A stretch of 29,339 bases of DNA from Salinisphaera sp035690525 (GCF_035690525.1 NZ_DASSKM010000140.1:1-29339), one strand, 5' to 3'; shown: positions 16,333 through 23,493, counted from the first letter of the stretch. Made by a program: numbers and translations. The notes: generated by a model from the sequence alone, not told the origin.

Positions 16333-18077
16333 CGGTCGACGTCCGCCATAACGAAATCGATAGAACCGATGATCGCGACCAGGTCCGCGACCAGGCCGCC
16401 CTGCGAGATCAGCGGGATCTGCTGCAGATGGGCGAAGCTCGGCGTACGGATACGCGTGCGATAGCTCATCGTGTTCTTGTCGGAGATGGAGTAGTAGCTG
16501 TTCAGGCCCTTGGTGGCCTCGATCATGGTCGAGGATTCCATCGCCGGCACGACCGGGCCCCAACTCACCGTGAGGAAGTGCGCGATGAGCGTCTCGATGT
16601 CGTGCATCGTGCGCTCCTTGGTCGGCGGCGTGGCCAGCGGGTGATTCGCCTTGTACGGCCCCTCGGGCATGTTGTTCAGGCACTGCTCGATGATGTTCGT
16701 GCTCTGGCGCATTTCCTCGATGCGCACCTCGAGCCGGTCCTGGCAGTCGCCGTTGACGCCCAGCGGCACCTCGAATTCGAAGTTCTCGTAGCCGGAATAG
16801 GGCCGGGCCTTGCGCAGATCGAAATCCACGCCGGTCGCGCGCAGACCCGGGCCGGTGATGCCCCAGTCGATCGCCTCATCCTGCGAATAGGCGCCGATAT
16901 GCTTGGAACGTTCGACCACGATTCCGTTGGGCACGATCATGCGTTCGTATTCGTCCAGGCGTGGGCGGAACCAGTCGATGAACTCCTTGACCTTGCGGTC
17001 CCAGCCGCGGGGCAGATCGAGCGCCAGCCCGCCGATCCGGAAAAATGCCGGATGCATACGAAAGCCGGTGACGGCTTCGATGACGTCGTAGGCTTTCTGG
17101 CGGTCCGAGAACATCCAGAAGATCGGGCTCATGAACCCGATGTCCTGCACATAGGTGCCCAGAAACATGAGATGGCTGGTAATGCGGAAGAACTCCGAGA
17201 GCATCACGCGGGCCACTTTCACGCGTTCGGGCACCTCGATGCCGAGCACGTGCTCGATGTTCAGTACATAGGGTAGCTCGTTCATCACGCCGCCCAGATA
17301 ATCGATCCGGTCGGTATAAGGAATATAGGTGTGCCAGGACTGGCGCTCGGCCATCTTCTCGGCGCCGCGGTGGTGATAGCCGATATCCGGCACCGCGCCG
17401 ACGATTTCCTCGCCGTCGAGCTGCAGCACGATACGGAACACGCCGTGCACCGACGGGTGGTTCGGGCCCATGTTGAGGAACATGAACTCGTTGTCGTCGG
17501 ATTCACGCGCCATGCCCCAGTCCTCGGGCCTGAACTGAAGCGCGTCCTCCTCGATGTCCTGGCGCTTGGGGTCGAGATGCAGCGGCTCGAACTCGGTTGC
17601 GCGGGCCGAGTGATCCTTGCGCAGGGGATGACCCTGCCAAGTCGGCGGCATGAGAATGCGGCGCAGGTTCGGATGCCCGTCGAAGGTCACGCCGAACATG
17701 TCCCAGACCTCGCGCTCGTACCAGTTGGCGTTGGGCCAGATACCGGTCGCGCTCGGCGTGTTCGGGCTGGATTCGGACAGCGCGACCTTGATACGGATCT
17801 CGGCGACCGGCGACAGGCAGAGCAGGTGATAGACGACGGTGAAATCGGCTTCGGGCTGGCCGGGCCGGTTGTGGCGCGCGCGCTCGTCGATCGCGGTCAG
17901 ATCGTAGAGCATGCGGTATGCGGGCGCCGAATCCTGGCGCAGGTACTTCAGAACGTCGAGCACGCGATCGCGGCCGACCCAGAACGTGGGCATGCCGTCG
18001 GCCGTGATCTGCGGGATGAGCGTGTGGTCGCCGAACCGCTCGGTCAACTGGCGCTGAATGTCTACCGTATCAAGCAT
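16329..18077 (-). CDS. nuoCD: NADH-quinone oxidoreductase fused subunit C/D
   Basis: This 582-residue protein joins NuoC and NuoD in one chain, as in E. coli (about 600 residues). Residues 1-165 are the NuoC domain, with the signature WYEREVWDMFGVTFDGHPNL (119-138). A linker of roughly 30 residues leads to the NuoD domain (from about 196, NEFMFLNMGPNHPSVHG), which is related to the large subunit of NiFe hydrogenases and forms the quinone site. The conserved GYHHRGAEK loop and the C-terminal motif ending DFVMADVDR are present. I chose the ATG at 18077 for the family N-terminus and an AAGGG-like ribosome site; the frame back to 18611 is a shadow of nuoB. It starts 11 bases after nuoB. Confidence 0.97.
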   Translation of the reverse strand: MLDTVDIQRQLTERFGDHTLIPQITADGMPTFWVGRDRVLDVLKYLRQDSAPAYRMLYDLTAIDERARHNRPGQPEADFTVVYHLLCLSPVAEIRIKVALSESSPNTPSATGIWPNANWYEREVWDMFGVTFDGHPNLRRILMPPTWQGHPLRKDHSARATEFEPLHLDPKRQDIEEDALQFRPEDWGMARESDDNEFMFLNMGPNHPSVHGVFRIVLQLDGEEIVGAVPDIGYHHRGAEKMAERQSWHTYIPYTDRIDYLGGVMNELPYVLNIEHVLGIEVPERVKVARVMLSEFFRITSHLMFLGTYVQDIGFMSPIFWMFSDRQKAYDVIEAVTGFRMHPAFFRIGGLALDLPRGWDRKVKEFIDWFRPRLDEYERMIVPNGIVVERSKHIGAYSQDEAIDWGITGPGLRATGVDFDLRKARPYSGYENFEFEVPLGVNGDCQDRLEVRIEEMRQSTNIIEQCLNNMPEGPYKANHPLATPPTKERTMHDIETLIAHFLTVSWGPVVPAMESSTMIEATKGLNSYYSISDKNTMSYRTRIRTPSFAHLQQIPLISQGGLVADLVAIIGSIDFVMADVDR

Positions 18078-18088
18078 CCGTTGGGCCC

Positions 18089-18742
18089 TTAGACTTCGTC
18101 GGGAGTGCGCAGGGTGGTCGCCGTCAGGCGGTCCGCGCGCTTGCTGTCGCGCTGGGACAGCCTGGGCGCCCTGGTCACGCCTTGCGGGCCGATCATCCAC
18201 GACAGCGGACGTTTCTCGGTCGTGATCGATTCCTGGAGCAGAAGCAAGCCCTGGAGGAAGGCTTCGGGCCGCGGCGGGCAGCCCGAGACGTAAACGTCGA
18301 CCGGCAGGAACTTGTCCACGCCCTGAACCACCGAATAGATGTCGTACATGCCGCCGGAATTGGCGCACGAACCCATCGAGATCACCCAGCGCGGTTCCAT
18401 CATCTGCTCGTACAGGCGCTGGATCACCGGCGCCATCTTCAGAAAACAGGTGCCGGCGATGATCATCACATCCGACTGGCGCGGTGTGGCGCGGATGACC
18501 TCGGAGCCGAAGCGGGCCATGTCGTGCGGCGCGGTCAGGGCGGTCGCCATTTCCACATAGCAGCAGGACAGCCCGAAGTTGAAAGGCCACAGCGAGTTCT
18601 TGCGGCCCCACGCCACCATATCTTCCAGCTTGGCCGTGACAATGTTGCGGGCCATGGCGTCCTCGACGGTGCCGCCGTGGTCGCCGGGCGTGCCGGAGCC
18701 GGGGATCGGGTTTTTATCAGCGCTGGTGAGAGACCAAGACAT
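18089..18742 (-). CDS. nuoB: NADH-quinone oxidoreductase subunit B (cluster N2)
   Basis: This 217-residue subunit holds N2, the [4Fe-4S] cluster that passes electrons to quinone. The ligands are the tandem cysteines C60-C61 (FGLSCCYVEM), C126 (GSCANSGG) and C155 (SGCPPRPEAF). The first 30 residues are an acidic/Gly-rich extension, normal for the Escherichia-type protein. The C-terminal 30 residues are charged and variable. It lies 47 bases after nuoA. Confidence 0.97.
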   Translation of the reverse strand: MSWSLTSADKNPIPGSGTPGDHGGTVEDAMARNIVTAKLEDMVAWGRKNSLWPFNFGLSCCYVEMATALTAPHDMARFGSEVIRATPRQSDVMIIAGTCFLKMAPVIQRLYEQMMEPRWVISMGSCANSGGMYDIYSVVQGVDKFLPVDVYVSGCPPRPEAFLQGLLLLQESITTEKRPLSWMIGPQGVTRAPRLSQRDSKRADRLTATTLRTPDEV

Positions 18743-18789
18743 GGCTCATTACCGTTAAGTCAAAATAGAAGGTCGGTTCGAATCGCGGC

Positions 18790-19239
18790 CTAGCTTTGTT
18801 CGCTCGGCAGGTTGCGGCGTCGATTGGACTCGATCGCGTGCAGCCGGTATTGGCGCGGCGCCTTGGGCGCCCAGTCCAGCGCGCCGATGCGCCATTCGTA
18901 GATCAGGCCGAGCGTCAATATGCCGAGGAAGCCGAGAAAGGCCAGATAGCCGGACCAGCCGAGCTGCGGTGCGGCAATGGCCCAGGCAAAGACGAACACC
19001 ACCTCGAGATCGAACAGCACGAAGATGATCGCCACCAGATAGAACTTGGCGGAGAACCGCATGCGGGCGCCGCCGGTAGGCCTGATGCCCGACTCGTACG
19101 GCTCGTTGCCCAGGCGCTCGTTGTGACGGCCGCCGAGCATATAGGACATGCCCAGCATCAGCCCGACCAGGCCGAGAGCGGCCGCCGTGAACAGGATCAG
19201 CGGCCAGATGACGACGGCGTGTTGCGCTGCAGGATCCAT
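18790..19239 (-). CDS. nuoA: NADH-quinone oxidoreductase subunit A
   Basis: This 149-residue protein has three transmembrane helices and is the first gene of the operon. The conserved loop before helix 2 (PYESGIRPTGGARMRFSAKF) and the acidic helix FVLFDLEVVFVFAW are present. I chose the ATG at 19239, giving the family length and an N-terminus just ahead of helix 1; the frame is open 48 codons further upstream, but that extension is not family-like and would run past the candidate -10 at 19305-19310. Confidence 0.95.
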   Translation of the reverse strand: MDPAAQHAVVIWPLILFTAAALGLVGLMLGMSYMLGGRHNERLGNEPYESGIRPTGGARMRFSAKFYLVAIIFVLFDLEVVFVFAWAIAAPQLGWSGYLAFLGFLGILTLGLIYEWRIGALDWAPKAPRQYRLHAIESNRRRNLPSEQS

Positions 19240-19304
19240 AACTCGTGTCCATCCTACGCCGCAGCCGGGCATCGCGATGCGGAACCGGCCGGGCAATTCG
19301 ATGT

Positions 19305-19310
19305 AGTATA
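19305..19310 (-). promoter_or_regulatory. Candidate -10 element for the nuo operon
   Basis: TATACT on the minus strand matches TATAAT at five of six bases and would start transcription about 60 bases before nuoA. No good -35 lies 16-18 bases upstream (TCACTG there), so an activator or another promoter is possible. Confidence 0.3.
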
Positions 19311-19359
19311 CAGGAAAATCGGCCAAGCAGTGAGCGGCCAAAGATTTCCCGTGCCTCGA

Positions 19360-19373
19360 TTGAGCGCGCTCAA
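19360..19373. promoter_or_regulatory. Perfect 14-bp palindrome upstream of nuo
   Basis: TTGAGCGCGCTCAA is a perfect inverted repeat about 50-63 bases upstream of the candidate nuo -10, where activators commonly bind. I do not know which regulator would recognise it. Confidence 0.4.
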
Positions 19374-19435
19374 AATAGACCAAAAGTCACGCTCATGGCG
19401 AGACCTGGGGTTGAAAACCGCATGAAACCGTTGCG

Positions 19436-19454
19436 GGTAATGAGAACCATTATC
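19436..19454. promoter_or_regulatory. Fur-box-like site between nuo and acn
   Basis: GGTAATGAGAACCATTATC matches the classical 19-base Fur consensus GATAATGATAATCATTATC at 16 of 19 positions, in a locally AT-richer patch of an otherwise GC-rich genome. Fur binds such sites with ferrous iron. It lies about 75 bases upstream of the candidate acn promoter and about 125 bases upstream of the candidate nuo -10, overlapping neither, so its direct target is unclear. Confidence 0.5.
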
Positions 19455-19528
19455 GATTGGCGCTAAATCAATGGGTCCGGTCCCAGCGGGCTCGGTGCCG
19501 GCAACAGGCGCAAGGGAACGACCGGACT

Positions 19529-19556
19529 TTGTCAAAGCGATATCGCAAGCTAGAGT
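19529..19556 (+). promoter_or_regulatory. Candidate sigma-70 promoter of acn with palindromic spacer
   Basis: TTGTCA (19529-19534, five of six matches) and TAGAGT (19551-19556, four of six) are 16 bases apart and would give a leader of roughly 20 bases carrying the acn ribosome site. The spacer contains the perfect palindrome GCGATATCGC (19537-19546), well placed for a repressor. Confidence 0.45.
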
Positions 19557-19583
19557 GTGGATAACGCACTTATGGAGGCTGAC

Positions 19584-21524
19584 ATGGCACAGAACGTCGC
19601 CCAGAAACTGATCGAATCGCATTTCGTCGACGGCGAGATGACGCCGGGCAAGGAGGTCGCGCTCAAGATCGACCAGTCCCTGACCCAGGACGCCACCGGC
19701 ACGCTGGTGATGCTGGAACTCGAGGCCATGGAGCTCGATCGCGTCAAGACCGAACTCTCGGCCCAGTACGTCGATCACAACCTGATTCAGGAAGACAACA
19801 AGAACCCCGACGATCACATCTTCCTGCAGTCGGCCTGCGAGCGTTTCGGCGCCTGGTACTCACGGCCCGGCAACGGTGTGTCGCACGCGGTGCATATGGA
19901 GCGCTTCGGGCGGCCGGGCAAGACCCTGCTCGGTTCCGACAGCCACACGCCGGCCGCCGGCTCGATGGGCATGCTCGCGATCGGCGCCGGCGGCCTGGAA
20001 GTCGCCATGGCGATGGCCGGCGAGCCGTTCCATACCAAGATGCCGAAGGTGTTCGGCGTGAAGCTGACCGGCGAGCTGCCCGACTGGGTCTCGGCCAAGG
20101 ACGTGATTCTGGAAATGCTGCGCCGCCACGGCGTGTCGGGCGGGGTCGGCAAGATCATCGAGTACTACGGCCCGGGCCTGGATAATCTCGAGGCGATGGA
20201 TCGCCACGTGATCGCGAACATGGGCGCCGAACTCGGCGCGACGACCACCGTGTTTCCGGCCGACGACGAGATCAAGCGCTTCATGAAATCGCAGGGCCGC
20301 GAGGACGAGTACGAGGAACTGCTGGCCGACGACGGCTGCGAATACGACGAGCACGACGAGATCGATCTGTCCGAGCTCGTACCCTTGATCGCCAAGCCGA
20401 CCTCGCCGGGCAATGTGGTGCCGGTGTCCGAGATCGCCGGCGACGAGCTTTATCAGGCTTATATCGGCTCTTCGGCCAATCCGGGCTATCGCGACTTCGC
20501 CATAGCCGCCGAGATGGTGCGCGGCCGGACCGTTTCCAAGTCGGTTTCGTTCGACGTCAATCCTTCCTCGCGCGCCATGCTGCAGACGCTGGCCCGCGAC
20601 GATCGCCTCGGCCAGTTGATCGCCTCGGGCGCGCGTATCCATCAGGCCGGTTGCAACGGCTGCATCGGCATGGGCCAGGCGCCGGCGTATGGACGCAACA
20701 GTCTGCGCACCACGCCGCGCAACTTTCCGGGCCGCTCGGGCACGCCGGAGGATGCGGTATACCTTTGTTCGCCGGAGACCGCGGTCGCCAGTGCTTTGAT
20801 GGGCGAGATCACCGATCCGCGTACGCTCGAATTCGAATATCCCAAGGTCGGCAATCCGACCGACCCAGTGATCAACGACCACATGCTGGAAGCGCCGCTG
20901 CCGATCGAGGAGGCGCGCGAGGTCGAACTGGTCAAGGGCCCGAATATCAAGTCGCTGCCGGACTTCGACGGCATCCCGGACGAATTCGAACTGCCGATTC
21001 TGCTCAAGGTCGGCGATGACATCTCCACCGACGAGATCCTGCGCGCCGGCGCCGAGGTGCTGCCGTTCCGCTCCAACATTCCCGAGATCGCGAACTTCGT
21101 CTACGACGTGGTCGACGAGGAATATCCCGAGCGCGCCAAGGAGACCGGCGATCACGCCATCGTTGGCGGCTCCAACTACGGCCAGGGCAGCTCGCGCGAG
21201 CACGCGGCGATCGCGCCACGTTATCTGGGGCTGCGCGTGGTGATCGCAAAAGACTATGCGCGTATCCACTGGTCGAACCTGGTCAACTTCGGTGTGTTGC
21301 CGCTGACGTTCGCCGACGCGGACGCGCTGGACAAGCTCGAGCAGGGCGGCAAACTCAAAATCAGCGGCCTGCACGACGCCCTGGCTTCGAGCGACACCGT
21401 GTCGGTGGAAACCGAGGGCGGCGACACCATCGAGTGCAAGCACGCGCTGTCCGAGCGTCAGGTCGAGATCCTGCGCGCGGGCGGTCTGATCAACTGGAAA
21501 CGCGACCAGGGCGAAGATTCCTAG
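19584..21524 (+). CDS. acn: Aconitate hydratase (single-chain, about 646 aa, Aquifex type)
   Basis: This TCA-cycle enzyme interconverts citrate and isocitrate. At 646 residues it is the short bacterial/archaeal-style aconitase (TIGR01342-like), distinct from AcnA and AcnB. Family motifs include GSDSHTPAAGSMGM (117-130), CNGCIGMGQAP (357-367) and, in the swivel domain, GGSNYGQGSSREHAA (528-542) with the catalytic serine region. The cluster ligands C357 and C360 are present, but the first ligand motif, usually GSCTN, reads IGSSAN (294-299), with serine at 297. A cysteine at 395 (YLCSPETA) lies 35 residues after C360. I chose the ATG at 19584, which has GGAGG five bases upstream, over an upstream GTG at 19557. 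Confidence 0.92.
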   Translation: MAQNVAQKLIESHFVDGEMTPGKEVALKIDQSLTQDATGTLVMLELEAMELDRVKTELSAQYVDHNLIQEDNKNPDDHIFLQSACERFGAWYSRPGNGVSHAVHMERFGRPGKTLLGSDSHTPAAGSMGMLAIGAGGLEVAMAMAGEPFHTKMPKVFGVKLTGELPDWVSAKDVILEMLRRHGVSGGVGKIIEYYGPGLDNLEAMDRHVIANMGAELGATTTVFPADDEIKRFMKSQGREDEYEELLADDGCEYDEHDEIDLSELVPLIAKPTSPGNVVPVSEIAGDELYQAYIGSSANPGYRDFAIAAEMVRGRTVSKSVSFDVNPSSRAMLQTLARDDRLGQLIASGARIHQAGCNGCIGMGQAPAYGRNSLRTTPRNFPGRSGTPEDAVYLCSPETAVASALMGEITDPRTLEFEYPKVGNPTDPVINDHMLEAPLPIEEAREVELVKGPNIKSLPDFDGIPDEFELPILLKVGDDISTDEILRAGAEVLPFRSNIPEIANFVYDVVDEEYPERAKETGDHAIVGGSNYGQGSSREHAAIAPRYLGLRVVIAKDYARIHWSNLVNFGVLPLTFADADALDKLEQGGKLKISGLHDALASSDTVSVETEGGDTIECKHALSERQVEILRAGGLINWKRDQGEDS

Positions 21525-21641
21525 GAGCTTACTGTTGTAGGAATAAATGGCGCGTCGCAGTCCTTTCGATTTCTGCGGCGCAGGCTCCAGCCCAGACGCC
21601 GGATCGTTGCCGGCACTCGGGCCGTATGGTCGAAAGCGGTC

Positions 21642-21671
21642 CGGCTCGCCGAACAGCGGCGCGCCGTTTTT
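21642..21671 (+). terminator. Intrinsic terminator of acn
   Basis: CGGCTCGCCG and CGGCGCGCCG pair with one internal mismatch around AACAG, followed at once by five Ts. It lies 117 bases past the acn stop. An imperfect 9-bp hairpin at 21550-21579 without a T-run precedes it. The rest of the 21525-21746 gap carries only weak promoter-like hexamers for the next gene (TTGTAT at 21670, TATTCT at 21693). Confidence 0.75.
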
Positions 21672-21746
21672 GTATCCCGCCGCGGATCGGCGTATTCTCC
21701 ACGCGCTTTCGATCATCCTCGTCAAGCAACCGGGTCATACCACGTC

Positions 21747-22355
21747 ATGGATGAACGTTCCGTCGTTACCGCCTACCGTCGTCTGTCGAGCAGCTACGAC
21801 CGTTTCTTCGGCCCCGTGTTCGAACAGGGCCGGCAGGTCGCGGTTCATAAGATGGATTGCCAGGCCGGCGATCGCGTGCTCGAGGTCGGGGTCGGCACCG
21901 GTCTGTCGTTGACGCACTATCCGGACGGTGTGGAAGTGGTCGGCATCGATGTTTCGCCGGACATGCTCGAGCACGCCCGTCAGCGCGTCAACGGCGATGC
22001 CGATCGCATCACCCTGCAGGTGATGGACGGCCAGGCCACCGAATATCCCGACGCCAGCTTCGACAAGGTGGTGGCCATGTATGTGGTTTCGGTGGCCCCG
22101 GACCCGAAGAAGCTGGTCGAGGAAATGAAGCGGGTTTGCAAACCGGGCGGCGAGATATTCATCGTCAACCACTTCAGCCAAAAAGGCCCGATGGCCAAGC
22201 TGGAGCGCCTGGCCTCGCCGCTATCCAAACTGGTCGGCTTCCGGCCGTCATTCCCGATCGATGACTTTCTGGCCCTGGCCGGTCTCGACGTCATCGAATC
22301 GGTACCGGTCAACGCCTTCGGCTACTGGACCTTCATCCACGCACGCAATCACTGA
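21747..22355 (+). CDS. pmtA: Phosphatidylethanolamine N-methyltransferase (PmtA type)
   Basis: This 202-residue class I SAM-dependent methyltransferase closely resembles the Rhodobacter-type PmtA, which methylates phosphatidylethanolamine to phosphatidylcholine at the inner membrane. SAM motif I is LEVGVGTGLSL (45-55), the acidic loop end is VVGIDVSPDML, and the post-motif regions FDKVVAMYVVSVAPDP and RVCKPGGEIFIVNHF are typical of that group; the VNHFSQ stretch is shared with characterised PmtA. No membrane helix is present, which fits a peripheral enzyme. Alternatives within the fold (ubiquinone or rRNA methylases) are less likely. The ATG has no strong ribosome site. The stop codon lies inside the left end of the inverted-repeat element at 22353-22600. 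Confidence 0.8.
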   Translation: MDERSVVTAYRRLSSSYDRFFGPVFEQGRQVAVHKMDCQAGDRVLEVGVGTGLSLTHYPDGVEVVGIDVSPDMLEHARQRVNGDADRITLQVMDGQATEYPDASFDKVVAMYVVSVAPDPKKLVEEMKRVCKPGGEIFIVNHFSQKGPMAKLERLASPLSKLVGFRPSFPIDDFLALAGLDVIESVPVNAFGYWTFIHARNH

Positions 22356-22600
22356 GTCCGCGAGTCGTGAACTGGTGTTTCTTTCAAAACATCGGGACGC
22401 GTTTAAAAAGAAGATAGTCCGCAAATAAACGCTAACAGGCGCAAATCTAATACCAGCCTGCAAAAGAATAGACACGAACTCAGGACAAGGCCGCCCGTAA
22501 ATAAACACGAATAAATGCAAATAATACGTGATGTTGCGCAATTCTGCCTTCCATTAGCGTTTACTTGCGTTTATTTGCGGATAGGTTTCTTGCGGACTCA
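22353..22600. repeat. AT-rich element bounded by 9-bp inverted repeats
   Basis: TGAGTCCGC (22353-22361) and GCGGACTCA (22592-22600) are perfect inverted repeats flanking 230 bases that are visibly AT-richer than all surrounding DNA. Inside, CCGCAAATAAACGC (22419-22432) recurs exactly inverted at 22567-22580, and degenerate AAATAAACRC-like copies occur at 22498-22523. No ORF here looks coding. It may be a miniature, non-autonomous repeat or a dispersed intergenic repeat. I see no clear target-site duplication. Its left end contains the pmtA stop codon and its right end lies 12 bases from the ligE stop. Confidence 0.6.
22557..22580. repeat. 10-bp-period tandem repeat GCGTTTAYTT
   Basis: GCGTTTACTT is followed directly by GCGTTTATTT and then GCGG, an exact 10-base period that places the T-runs on one face of the helix. 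The related sequence at 22419-22450 is in the opposite orientation. This resembles intergenic repeats of the GCGTTTATTTGCGG kind that I have seen in many unrelated bacterial genomes, whose function is not established. Confidence 0.6.
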
Positions 22601-22611
22601 TATTCGCTCTT

Positions 22612-23493
22612 TCATTCGGTAATCTTCACGTTAACAACCTCCGGCGGCGGGCCGCCCGGGCGGCGGCGTAGAAAACGCGCGAAGCGGGGCAGGCCGGTAG
22701 CGGTCTCGCCCTGATAACGGAAAGTGATCCAAGAGCCCACCGGCGGCGGATCGGCGCGTTGCTCGTCGCTAAAGCCGGTGCCGATCGCGAACCTACGGCC
22801 ATCGACCATTTCGACCTCGATCGAGCCCATCAGCCCTTTGAGCCGGCCGTGGCCGGGGTGGATCGCGATCACCCGGGCCTCGGCGTCCTGATAGGGTTTG
22901 ACCTTGAGCAGTCCGGCGTGCCGGCCGGGGGTATAGTCGCGGCTGCCGCGATGCAGAACCAAGCCCTCGCCGCCCTTGGCCAGCACTTTTTCGAGCGCGG
23001 CGCGCAGCGCCTGGCGGCCGGCGACATGCGATTGGCGGATAGCAACCACCCACGGGTCGTCGATGCGGGCGACGGTGCGGCGAATGGCCGGCACGCGATG
23101 GTCGAAGTCCACGTCGAGCCCGGGCAGATCGAATACGCGATAGCTGATGTCGTGCCAACCCGGATCGTTCGGCTCCGCCGTGCGCACCAGCGTCGAAGCC
23201 TCCGAGAACCGGCCGTAACCGGCCCAGAGTTCCCCGTCCATCGGCGTATCCGGGAAGTCGGCCGTGAACCAGTCGGGCAGCGCCACCACCGAGCCGCCGC
23301 GCGTGAGCATACGCTGGCCGTCCCAATAGCCGCGTACGCCGTCGTACTTCTCCGAAACCCAATAGTCCGATAGATCGACCTGCCCGTGATAGACATCGAC
23401 CAGTTCCACCGGCGGCGGATGCGCGGCGCGTGCCGTGTGCAAGCCGGCGAGCGTCGCGACCAGCGCCAGCACGGCAACGATGGCATGTTTCAT
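22612..23493 (-). CDS. ligE: Secreted ATP-dependent DNA ligase (LigE type)
   Basis: This 293-residue protein is a minimal ATP-dependent DNA ligase with a Sec signal peptide (hydrophobic 3-18, likely cut after TARA near residue 23). It has the nucleotidyltransferase motifs in order: EKYDGVR (48-54) with the adenylated lysine at 49, MDGELWAG (86-93), GGEGLVLH (175-182) and LLKVKPY (196-202), then a C-terminal OB-fold (GLMGSIEVEM, FAIGTGFSDEQR). There is no extra DNA-binding domain. Such enzymes (Haemophilus, Neisseria, Psychromonas) seal nicks in the periplasm and are proposed to help uptake or biofilm DNA. The cell's main replicative ligase would be a separate NAD-dependent enzyme. It starts with a GGAA-type ribosome site and is divergent from the deacetylase gene. 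Confidence 0.92.
   Translation of the reverse strand: MKHAIVAVLALVATLAGLHTARAAHPPPVELVDVYHGQVDLSDYWVSEKYDGVRGYWDGQRMLTRGGSVVALPDWFTADFPDTPMDGELWAGYGRFSEASTLVRTAEPNDPGWHDISYRVFDLPGLDVDFDHRVPAIRRTVARIDDPWVVAIRQSHVAGRQALRAALEKVLAKGGEGLVLHRGSRDYTPGRHAGLLKVKPYQDAEARVIAIHPGHGRLKGLMGSIEVEMVDGRRFAIGTGFSDEQRADPPPVGSWITFRYQGETATGLPRFARFLRRRPGGPPPEVVNVKITE

Larger units (their letters stand above)
19240..19583. promoter_or_regulatory. Divergent control region between nuoA and acn
   Basis: These 344 bases hold no credible gene. They separate the first gene of the nuo operon (minus) from aconitase (plus) and must carry both promoters. From left to right I see a TATACT hexamer for nuo (19310-19305), a perfect 14-bp palindrome (19360-19373), a Fur-box-like 19-mer (19436-19454), and a promoter-like pair for acn with a 10-bp palindrome in its spacer (19529-19556). 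The parts are listed separately. Confidence 0.8.

Noticed and set aside
19860..21725. A 621-codon frame antisense to acn, and similar long frames opposite gdhA (258-1664) and the flavoprotein gene (2231-4048)
   Set aside because: GC-rich genes seldom have stops on the opposite strand; these frames lack family motifs and sensible starts while the sense frames are certain.
21547..21912. 121-codon frame starting after acn with a good-looking ribosome site
   Set aside because: It runs through the acn terminator and into pmtA in another frame, with Pro/Ser/Arg-rich composition and no recognisable family.
22248..22541. 97-codon minus-strand frame in the AT-rich element
   Set aside because: It starts at TTG without a ribosome site, crosses repeat units and runs antisense into pmtA.
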